Shown: in pieces, positions 1 through 5,586 of the stretch | Numbering within the stretch: position 1 is the stretch's first letter | Layout: each line of letters opens with the position of its first letter | Assembly (NCBI GenBank): GCA_026982255.1 | Contig: JALSHL010000013.1 | Coordinates: 1 to 6,577 of the forward strand | DNA from: Paracoccaceae bacterium | Lineage (GTDB): Bacteria; Pseudomonadota; Alphaproteobacteria; Rhodobacterales; Rhodobacteraceae | DNA length: 6,577 nucleotides | Direction of reading: 5' to 3' | Made by a program: the position numbers and the translations under genes | Notes under the pieces: model-generated | Seen by the model: only the letters and a program-made list of their open reading frames with translations | What the model was told of the DNA's origin: nothing | Database searches by the model: none

Positions 1-1
1 C

Positions 2-211
2 CGCGAACTTGCCGAAACCATCGCCGAAGTCACGGGTTTCAGCGGAAATCTGGAATTCGATACGACCAAACCCGATGGCACCCCCCGCAAATTGCTGGAT
101 ACTTCCAGAATTTCGGCGCTGGGCTGGCAGCCGGAAATCGGGCTGCGGGAAGGATTGCAACAGACCTATGAATGGTTTCTGGACAATCAGGACATGTTCC
201 GGGGGAAATAG
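2..211 (+). CDS. fcl: GDP-L-fucose synthase, C-terminal fragment
   Basis: This is the last 69 residues of a gene cut by the left window edge, read in the frame starting at base 2 and ending with TAG at 209..211. Seen: the tail contains KPDGTPRKLLD, an LGW turn and a closing TYEWFLDNQDMFRGK. This matches the end of GDP-L-fucose synthase (Fcl/WcaG), the bifunctional epimerase/reductase that turns GDP-4-keto-6-deoxy-D-mannose into GDP-L-fucose in the cytoplasm. The catalytic and NADP-binding parts are outside the window. Known of the family: the partner gene gmd (GDP-mannose 4,6-dehydratase) is usually adjacent, so it is expected just upstream. The gene implies that fucose is available for the glycan built by this locus. 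Its end is followed by 122 bp without a gene, so the downstream operon may have its own promoter. Identification is firm although partial. Confidence 0.9.
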   Translation, partial: RELAETIAEVTGFSGNLEFDTTKPDGTPRKLLDTSRISALGWQPEIGLREGLQQTYEWFLDNQDMFRGK

Positions 212-250
212 AGCGGGTTCCCGCCCTGATTGCAGCGGCTCCGGCCTGAT

Positions 251-295
251 CTGTTGACGGCAAAAGGTGCCTGTGGCATGACACGCCGACAACAG
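251..295. promoter_or_regulatory. Imperfect 11-bp inverted repeat in the leader of the epimerase operon
   Basis: Arm 251..261 (CTGTTGACGGC) is complementary to arm 285..295 (GCCGACAACAG) at 10 of 11 positions; the only mismatch is A257 opposite A289. The 23-nt interval holds a small nested hairpin, TGCC-TGT-GGCA (268..278). No T-run follows, so it is not a standard intrinsic terminator. A -35-like TTGACG (254..259) lies inside the left arm, and 17 bp further on is only a poor -10 match (CATGAC, 277..282), so a promoter here is possible but weak. The dyad ends 38 bp before the ATG at 334. It could be an operator or an RNA leader structure; the function is unknown. Confidence 0.35.
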
Positions 296-318
296 GACGG
301 GCTGGTTGCTACATATTG

Positions 319-324
319 AAAGGG
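319..324 (+). promoter_or_regulatory. Ribosome binding site for the epimerase, supports start at 334
   Basis: AAAGGG lies 9 nt before ATG 334. The frame is also open back to a TTG at 316, but that codon would start upstream of this purine stretch. A start at 334 puts the Rossmann GGCGFLG motif at residues 7-13, where SDR enzymes normally have it. Confidence 0.6.
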
Positions 325-333
325 CTATGCCTT

Positions 334-1317
334 ATGAACTGGTTGATTACCGGAGGATGCGGATTTCTCGGAACAGCACTCGCCACCCGATTGCTTGCGG
401 ATGGCGGGCACAAAATCCGCGTTCTGGACAACCTTTCGACGGGTTCGCGTGCCGATCTCGCAAAGGTGGCCGGATTTGCCGAGGCAGACCTTGAAGCCGA
501 TGCCGGAAACTGGGACAGCGACCTGACATTGTTCGAGGGTGATATCCTCGATCCCGAGGCGGTTGACTGGGCGCTGACCGGCGCGGATGTGGTTATCCAC
601 CTTGCCGCCAATACCGGCGTTCCGCAATCCGTCGAGGATCCGGTGTTCGATTGCCGGACCAATGTCATGGGGACACTGACCCTTCTGGAGGGATGCAGGA
701 AGGCCGGCACCGGCCGTTTCGTTTTTGCCTCCTCCGGCGCTCCGCTCGGTGTCCAGACTCCGCCTCTGCACGAGGAAATGGCCCCGCGCCCGGCTTCGCC
801 CTATGGCGCGTCCAAGCTGGCCGGAGAGGGTTACTGCTCCGCCTATTTCCAGTGTTTCGGGATAGAGACCGTCACGCTCCGCTTCGGGAATATTTTTGGC
901 GAGGGCAGCATCCACAAAGGGTCCGTGGTTGCCAAGTTTATCAAATCCGCCATGGCGGGCGAGCCGCTCGAAATCTATGGTGACGGCAGCCAGACACGGG
1001 ATTTCATCTATATTTCCGATCTGGTTCAGGCGATGTATCAGGCTGCAACCGTTCCGGGAATCGGTGGCGAGACCTTCCAGATAGCTTCGGCATCCGAGAC
1101 ATCGGTGCTCGAACTGACGCAGAAACTTCTCGATGCCATGCGGGCCGAGAATATTTCCGTCCCCGAAACCTATCACGGGGAAAAACGGCTTGGTGATGTG
1201 GCGCGGAACTATTCCGATACCACAAAGGCGAACACCATGCTTGGCTGGTCGGTGAAAGTACCGCTCGAGGACGGGCTGCGGCGGACGGTCCGGTATTTTC
1301 AACAGATCGAACAATAA
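334..1317 (+). CDS. NAD-dependent epimerase/dehydratase, UDP-hexose 4-epimerase-like
   Basis: A 327-residue cytoplasmic extended SDR protein. Seen: an N-terminal NAD-binding Rossmann motif GGCGFLG (7-13) with an acidic D32 after the second strand; HLAANTGV (89-96); a Ser pair at 133-134; the catalytic Tyr/Lys in SPYGASK (Y157, K161); RFGNIFG (183-189); and RDFIYISDL (222-230) in the substrate domain. These fit the GalE/WbpP type of UDP-glucose or UDP-GlcNAc 4-epimerase. The RDF-Y-SDL motif and the lack of the dehydratase TDEVYG signature argue against dTDP-glucose 4,6-dehydratase. The serine loop is unusual: SSGAPLG (133-139) replaces the common SS-VYG form, so the substrate cannot be fixed from sequence. 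The gene ends in tandem in-frame stops TAA TAG (1315..1320), 18 bp before the next gene. It likely supplies a 4-epimerised UDP-sugar. Family certain; exact reaction uncertain. Confidence 0.85.
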   Translation: MNWLITGGCGFLGTALATRLLADGGHKIRVLDNLSTGSRADLAKVAGFAEADLEADAGNWDSDLTLFEGDILDPEAVDWALTGADVVIHLAANTGVPQSVEDPVFDCRTNVMGTLTLLEGCRKAGTGRFVFASSGAPLGVQTPPLHEEMAPRPASPYGASKLAGEGYCSAYFQCFGIETVTLRFGNIFGEGSIHKGSVVAKFIKSAMAGEPLEIYGDGSQTRDFIYISDLVQAMYQAATVPGIGGETFQIASASETSVLELTQKLLDAMRAENISVPETYHGEKRLGDVARNYSDTTKANTMLGWSVKVPLEDGLRRTVRYFQQIEQ

Positions 1318-1335
1318 TAGCGACGGGGGCTTGCA

Positions 1336-2487
1336 ATGCGTGTTCTGATTTTGGGTGGCGACGGTTATCTGGGATGGCCGACAGCAATGGACATGGCCGC
1401 TGCCGGTCACGAAGTGCTTGTCGCCGATAACTACCTGCGCCGGCGTATTGCCGAGGCAACCGATAGCGAGCCGCTGCTGGCAACGCCCAGCCTGAGCGAA
1501 CGGGCGCGTATATTCCGGGCGGTTTCCGGACACAACATCTCTGTCAGAATAGTCGATCTGTCCGATGCGGACGCGATGTTCGACCTTGTGCGGGGTTTCA
1601 TGCCCGACAGTGTTATCCATTATGCGGAACAGCCTTCTGCGCCCTATTCGATGCGCGGTTTCAATGAGGCGCGCGAAACGTTCCGCAACAATCTGGATGT
1701 GACATTCAACTGCATCTGGGCGGTCAAGGAAATCGTCCCCGAATGCCATATCGTCAAGCTCGGAACCATGGGCGAATACGGGACTCCGAATATCGACATC
1801 GAGGAAGGCTGGCTGGAAGTAGAGCACAAGGGCCGCAAGGATACGTTCCTCTATCCCCGTGCTGCCGGTTCACTCTATCATACGACCAAGGTTCTGGATA
1901 CCGACCTGTTGTGGTTCTATGTCCGGACTTACGGGCTTCGGGTGACCGACCTGATGCAGGGTCCTGTTTACGGGATTTCCACACCCGAAGCGGATCTGGA
2001 TCCACGGCTTTGCCCGAATTTCCACTACGACGATATGTTCGGAACCGTGATCAACCGGTTTCTGGTGCAGGCCGTGGCCGGTGTGCCGCTGACCGTTTAC
2101 GGCAAGGGCGGGCAGGTTCGCGGATACCTGAACCTGCGCGACACGTTGCAATGTGTCCGGCTCGCCGCGGAAAATCCGGCAAAACCCGGCGAACTGCGCA
2201 TATTCAACCAGCTTACCGAGGTGTTTTCGGTGAACGAGATTGCCGATAGGGTCAAGGCAGTCGGGGACAGGATGGACCTTGATGTAAAGATCGAGTCGAT
2301 TCCCAATCCGCGCAAGGAAAAAGAAGAACACTACTATAACCCGACCCATACCGGCCTGACGGATCTGGGTTTGAAACCGCATCTGATGACGGACGATGTT
2401 CTGGCGGTCATGCTGGAGCGCATCATTGAAAACCGCTACAATATCCAGACGGACCGGATTATGCCGCGCGTGAGGTGGAACGGATGA
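1336..2487 (+). CDS. sqdB: UDP-sulfoquinovose synthase family protein (SqdB/SQD1-like)
   Basis: A 383-residue extended SDR protein that closely resembles plant SQD1 and bacterial SqdB along its whole length. Family reaction: UDP-glucose plus sulfite gives UDP-sulfoquinovose through a 4-keto-glucose-5-ene intermediate, with bound NAD. Seen: GGDGYLGW (7-14), SAPYSM (101-106), KLGTMGEYGTPNIDIEEG (141-158), the catalytic set T144, Y181, H182 and K185 (SLYHTTK), VYGKGGQ-RGYL (254-265), FNQ-TE-FSVNE (290-301) and EEHYYN (330-335). T144/Y181/H182/K185 correspond to T145/Y182/H183/K186 of mature SQD1. The start at ATG 1336 follows GGGGG (1325..1329). The 3' end overlaps the next gene through ATGA (2484..2487). 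Odd point: no sulfolipid synthase (SqdX or SqdC/D type) is adjacent; the neighbours are polysaccharide genes and two sulfotransferases, so the product probably enters a glycan. A related sugar chemistry on the same scaffold remains possible. Confidence 0.88.
   Translation: MRVLILGGDGYLGWPTAMDMAAAGHEVLVADNYLRRRIAEATDSEPLLATPSLSERARIFRAVSGHNISVRIVDLSDADAMFDLVRGFMPDSVIHYAEQPSAPYSMRGFNEARETFRNNLDVTFNCIWAVKEIVPECHIVKLGTMGEYGTPNIDIEEGWLEVEHKGRKDTFLYPRAAGSLYHTTKVLDTDLLWFYVRTYGLRVTDLMQGPVYGISTPEADLDPRLCPNFHYDDMFGTVINRFLVQAVAGVPLTVYGKGGQVRGYLNLRDTLQCVRLAAENPAKPGELRIFNQLTEVFSVNEIADRVKAVGDRMDLDVKIESIPNPRKEKEEHYYNPTHTGLTDLGLKPHLMTDDVLAVMLERIIENRYNIQTDRIMPRVRWNG
2472..2478 (+). promoter_or_regulatory. Ribosome binding site inside the sqdB-like gene, supports start at 2484
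   Basis: GAGGTGG sits 5 nt before ATG 2484, within the last codons of the upstream gene. The frame is also open to a GTG at 2475, but that codon overlaps this site. The resulting ATGA overlap (2484..2487) is the same kind of junction as at 4300..4303. Confidence 0.6.
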
Positions 2488-3494
2488 CAATTTCGAAATT
2501 CAAGGGCAAAACCGTTCTGGTAACCGGCTCCTGTGGCACCGTGGGGAGCGAACTGGTGCGCCAGTTGGTCGAGGGACCGACAGCGAAGGTCGTCTGTATC
2601 GACAACAACGAAACCGAGCTGTTTTTCCAGCTGGAGCAGTACAAGCACACAGGCCGTGTGCGCTGCCATCTGGCGGATATTCGTGACATCGAGGCACTGA
2701 AACTGCGCATGTCCGGCGTTGATATTGTTCTGCATACGGCGGCATTGAAGCATGTCGGCCTGTGCGAGGACAGCCCGAACCAGGCGATACACACGAATAT
2801 TGTCGGAACGCAGAATGTTATCGACGCCGCGTTGGCCTGCGATGTCGAGCGGGTGATTTTCACCTCGACCGACAAGGCGGTGAACCCCACCAATGTCATG
2901 GGAACCTCCAAGTTGATGGCGGAACGCCTGATGACGGCGGCGAGCGAGAGCAACCATAAGTCCCGGACCATTTTCGCATCCACCCGCTTCGGCAATGTTC
3001 TGGGATCGCGCGGATCGGTTGTGCCACTGTTCCGTCGCCAGATCGAAAAGGGCGGGCCGGTCACGCTGACGGACAAGGCCATGACCCGTTTTATCATGAC
3101 CTTGAGCGAGGCCGCCGCACTGGTGCTGGAATCCGTCTGGCTGGCCCGTGGCGGCGAGGTTATGGTCACCAAAATGCCCGTGGCCCGGATCGAGGATATT
3201 GCCGTTACCATGCGGGATGCCCTGCGGGGGGAGCGTGAAATCGAAATCGTCGAAATCGGAGCGAAGCCGGGCGAGAAAATGTATGAAGAGCTGATGAACG
3301 AGGAAGAAGTCCGCCGTGCGTTCGAATATGGCGATTTCTTTGTTGTTCTGTCGGCTTTTGCCGATTCGTCGGCGCCGATGTATGCGCATTTGCATGACAG
3401 CCCGAAACCCGACCGCCCCTACAATTCGACCCACGAACCGGCGATGAGTGCCGGCGAGGTGGAACAGTATTTCCGTGATCGGTGCATTATTTGA
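2484..3494 (+). CDS. UDP-GlcNAc 4,6-dehydratase-like polysaccharide biosynthesis protein (CapD/FlaA1/WbpM group)
   Basis: A 336-residue soluble SDR protein with no membrane segments, the short form of the family. Seen: TGSCGTVG nucleotide-binding loop (14-21); AALKHVGLCEDSP (86-98); the active-site stretch S128-T-D130-K131-A followed by M139-G-T-S-K143; RFGNVLGSRGSVVPLF (168-183); KPGEKMYEEL (261-270); and a YNSTHEP tail near 313-319. The family removes water from UDP-GlcNAc (sometimes UDP-GalNAc) to form a 4-keto-6-deoxy sugar, the first step to amino-deoxy sugars or FucNAc/QuiNAc-type sugars. In FlaA1/PseB the catalytic position is Tyr; here it is Met139, as in the long membrane-bound WbpM/PglF enzymes, which keep the C5 configuration. 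A retained-configuration product is therefore a reasonable inference, not a demonstrated one. It overlaps the sqdB-like gene by 4 bp and the next gene by 13 bp. No aminotransferase that would use a 4-keto product is visible here. Confidence 0.87.
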   Translation: MTISKFKGKTVLVTGSCGTVGSELVRQLVEGPTAKVVCIDNNETELFFQLEQYKHTGRVRCHLADIRDIEALKLRMSGVDIVLHTAALKHVGLCEDSPNQAIHTNIVGTQNVIDAALACDVERVIFTSTDKAVNPTNVMGTSKLMAERLMTAASESNHKSRTIFASTRFGNVLGSRGSVVPLFRRQIEKGGPVTLTDKAMTRFIMTLSEAAALVLESVWLARGGEVMVTKMPVARIEDIAVTMRDALRGEREIEIVEIGAKPGEKMYEELMNEEEVRRAFEYGDFFVVLSAFADSSAPMYAHLHDSPKPDRPYNSTHEPAMSAGEVEQYFRDRCII

Positions 3495-4303
3495 AACCGG
3501 TGGCGCGATTGTCCGCTCTGGTGCGGCCCAGAATCCGTGCGGCGCGCCACAAGGCGCTGACGCGGGTATTTTCGGGTGTCCTCCCGTATTATGTCGTTAA
3601 CGAATTTCCCAAGTCCGGCGGAACCTGGCTGGCCGAGATGCTGTCCGAAGCACTGGACGTCCCCTTCCGCCGCAACCAGCCGCTTCGGCTGGAACGTAGC
3701 ATTGTGCACGGGCATTTCCTGAGCCCTTACGGCCTTCGCAATGTTGTCGTTGTCTGGCGGGATCCGCGGGATGTTATCGTGTCTCTATACCATCATTGCT
3801 ATTTCATTAACGAGCACCAGAACTCCGGTGTCGTCGCGAAAATGAAGGACAGGCTTCCTTTTGCGGATTACGAGGATGTCCGGGCGAACCTGCCGGCGTT
3901 TATCCGTTTCATTCACACCACACCGCTTGTGCCGCGCTTTACGCTGGAACAGTTCGCGGCCGGCTGGCTCGACCGGTCCGGCGTGGTTCATACGAGCTAT
4001 GCCCTCTTGCGCGGCGACACGGTCGGGGAGCTTGGCCGGATCGTTTCCGGGTTGACGGGGAAGCGTCCCGCGGAAAACCGCTTGGCCGAAATCGCTGCCC
4101 GGCACGAGTTTTCGAAGGTCAAGGCGGCTGCGGAAAAAGACCGGCGATCCGGCACCGAACGGTCGTTTGTCAGGGCCGGCTCTGTCGGGGGCTGGGTCGG
4201 TTATTTTTCGGACGAGGCACTGGAGGCCTTGCCCGCGTCCTATGCCGTTCTGGCGGAAAAGATAGCGGCACTGCCGGATTCCGGGCGGGGGCAAGACAGA
4301 TGA
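3482..4303 (+). CDS. Sulfotransferase, classical PAPS-dependent type (Sulfotransfer_1-like)
   Basis: A 273-residue protein with both cofactor motifs of PAPS sulfotransferases. Seen: 5'-phosphosulfate loop FPKSGGTWL (42-50), a likely catalytic His in VHGHFLSPYGL (H78, position of the THLP histidine), 3'-phosphate motif VVWRDPRDVIVS (90-101, R93 and S101), and a late R-x-G-x-x-G-x-W motif (R231 to W238) that corresponds to RKGxxGDW but with Ala for Lys. It should transfer sulfate from PAPS to a hydroxyl, presumably of a glycan, in the cytoplasm. The first 40 residues are strongly basic with no acidic residue and may bind membrane or lipid-linked substrate. The start is uncertain: GTG 3482 is the first possible codon after a stop at 3476..3478 and lacks a good ribosome site; TTG 3491, giving a TTGA overlap with the upstream stop, is an alternative. 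It overlaps the dehydratase upstream and the flippase downstream. The acceptor cannot be read from sequence. Confidence 0.82.
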   Translation: MHYLKPVARLSALVRPRIRAARHKALTRVFSGVLPYYVVNEFPKSGGTWLAEMLSEALDVPFRRNQPLRLERSIVHGHFLSPYGLRNVVVVWRDPRDVIVSLYHHCYFINEHQNSGVVAKMKDRLPFADYEDVRANLPAFIRFIHTTPLVPRFTLEQFAAGWLDRSGVVHTSYALLRGDTVGELGRIVSGLTGKRPAENRLAEIAARHEFSKVKAAAEKDRRSGTERSFVRAGSVGGWVGYFSDEALEALPASYAVLAEKIAALPDSGRGQDR

Positions 4304-5586
4304 AACCCCTGCTGGGCACCGCGTTGATAAAGGTCGCGAATGCGCTGCTCGGGATAGTGGTGGCAATCGTGCTGGCGCGGGCGCTGGGTGCCGCGGATTA
4401 CGGCGTCTATTCCACGGCCTTTGTGCTGGCATCGGTCATTTCGGTTTTTGCCCAGTTCGGTCTGTCGAATCTGGTATTGCGCGAAACGGCGGTTGCGGCA
4501 GCCGGTGAAAACTACTCCGGCATGAAATCGATCTGGATATGGGCGTCCCGTGTCGCATTGTCCTTTGCCTTCGCGGCCATTGCGGTCGGGGCAATCGCCG
4601 GTTTCGTTCTGCGTGGCAACTATAGCTCCGCACAACTGGCAACCTATTTTCTGGCGCTGGCTGTCGTGCCGTTTCTGGCGCTCGGGACGCTGCGCGCTGC
4701 GGCTCTGCGCGGGTTGGGCCATGCTGTCCTGTCCCAGTTTCCGCAACTTGTTCTCAGGCCGTTTTTGCTGCTGGTGCTGGCGCTCCTGCTGGGGAGAATG
4801 GTTCCCGCATCGCCGCAATACGCGATGGTGATGCAGCTTTCGGCGACGGTTGGCGCGTTTCTGGCGGGCAGCTGGCTGTTGTGGAAGTTCGCACCGAAGG
4901 AACTGCTCAAGGCAACCGCCGGCACGTTTCCCCGCCGCCAGTGGTGGACGGCATCGGGCATCATGGCCCTGTCGGCAGGCATGAACCAGATCAATAACTA
5001 TGCGGATATCCTGCTATTGGGACTGTTCCGGTCGAGCGAAGAGGTCGGCCAGTATCGCGCGGCGTTTCAGGTTTCGGCACTGGTGGCGTTCGGGGTGCAG
5101 GTTGTGGCCATGGTCTATGCCGCAAAGTTCGCGCAGTTCCGGCACAATACCGATCCGGCACAATTCCAGAAAATCGTAAGCCGGGCCGCGCGCCTGGCTT
5201 TCGGCTTTGCCTTCCCTGCAGCTCTTGTTCTTGTTCTATGGGGCGGCTTTTTTCTGGAACTTTTGTTTGGCGCGGAGTTCCGCGATGGTTATGCCCCGCT
5301 GGCAATTCTGGCTGCGGGGCAGGCGATGGCGGCCTTTTTCGGGTCAATCGGGATACTCTTGAACATGAGCGGCATGGAAAAGCATGTGGCCAAAGGCATG
5401 GGTTTTGTCGCCCTCAGCAATCTGGTTCTGAACATTGTCCTGATCCCGCCTTTCGGCATGACAGGCGCGGCGCTGGCCACGGTGTTGTCGATTTCGGTGT
5501 GGAAAGTCCACCTCTGGCACAGTGCCAGAAAAGAGCTGCATGTCGATAGCAGGGCACTGGTTTTCGGAGGGCGCCGCGATGGATAG
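4300..5586 (+). CDS. Wzx-like oligosaccharide flippase (MOP/polysaccharide transporter family)
   Basis: A 428-residue integral membrane protein with about 12 hydrophobic segments (roughly residues 8-28, 37-58, 82-104, 112-135, 149-166, 174-195, 217-242, 252-275, 297-323, 331-354, 363-386 and 388-405). Seen: the typical opening LARALGAADYGVYS (25-38) with a following FGLSNLVLRETA, a mid-protein NNYADILLLG (232-241) and the late IPPFGMTGAALATV (382-395), all characteristic of Wzx/RfbX-type flippases in the MATE-related superfamily. The role is to move undecaprenyl-linked oligosaccharide from the cytoplasmic to the periplasmic face of the inner membrane. This implies a Wzy-dependent type of pathway, although no polymerase is visible. 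The start ATG overlaps the preceding stop as ATGA, with GCGGGGG (4285..4291) 8 nt upstream. It lies between two sulfotransferases, consistent with export of a sulfated unit. The family is clear; substrate specificity is not readable. Confidence 0.88.
   Translation: MKPLLGTALIKVANALLGIVVAIVLARALGAADYGVYSTAFVLASVISVFAQFGLSNLVLRETAVAAAGENYSGMKSIWIWASRVALSFAFAAIAVGAIAGFVLRGNYSSAQLATYFLALAVVPFLALGTLRAAALRGLGHAVLSQFPQLVLRPFLLLVLALLLGRMVPASPQYAMVMQLSATVGAFLAGSWLLWKFAPKELLKATAGTFPRRQWWTASGIMALSAGMNQINNYADILLLGLFRSSEEVGQYRAAFQVSALVAFGVQVVAMVYAAKFAQFRHNTDPAQFQKIVSRAARLAFGFAFPAALVLVLWGGFFLELLFGAEFRDGYAPLAILAAGQAMAAFFGSIGILLNMSGMEKHVAKGMGFVALSNLVLNIVLIPPFGMTGAALATVLSISVWKVHLWHSARKELHVDSRALVFGGRRDG
5566..5571 (+). 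promoter_or_regulatory. Strong ribosome binding site, sets the second sulfotransferase start at 5579
   Basis: GGAGGG lies 7 nt before ATG 5579, inside the end of the flippase gene. The frame is open further up to an ATG at 5522, but this is the best Shine-Dalgarno match in the window and makes residue 1 fall just before the P-loop strand, as usual for the family. Confidence 0.75.

Noticed and set aside
213..224. GC-rich hairpin GCGG-GTTC-CCGC just after the fucose synthase stop, as a terminator
   Set aside because: The stem is only 4 bp and no T-run follows, so it does not meet the pattern of an intrinsic terminator.
286..317. Alternative promoter CCGACA ... CATATT
   Set aside because: Both boxes match the consensus only at four of six positions, the spacing is about 20 bp, and the transcript would begin on top of the ribosome site at 319..324.
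325..1827. A 500-codon open frame on the minus strand
   Set aside because: It lies antisense to two clearly recognisable SDR genes, spans their junction, and its translation shows no family motif; it is a by-product of the codon bias of the plus-strand genes.
2436..3434. A 332-codon open frame on the minus strand
   Set aside because: It is antisense to the dehydratase-like gene, is rich in His/Gln/Arg and has no recognisable domain.
3419..4432. Minus-strand frames opposite the first sulfotransferase (3419..3715 and 3785..4432)
   Set aside because: They lack any recognisable motif and overlap a coding frame that has all expected sulfotransferase motifs.
5522..5578. Upstream ATG 5522 as the start of the second sulfotransferase
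   Set aside because: It would add 19 residues overlapping the flippase coding end, without a ribosome site of its own, whereas ATG 5579 has GGAGGG at an ideal distance.
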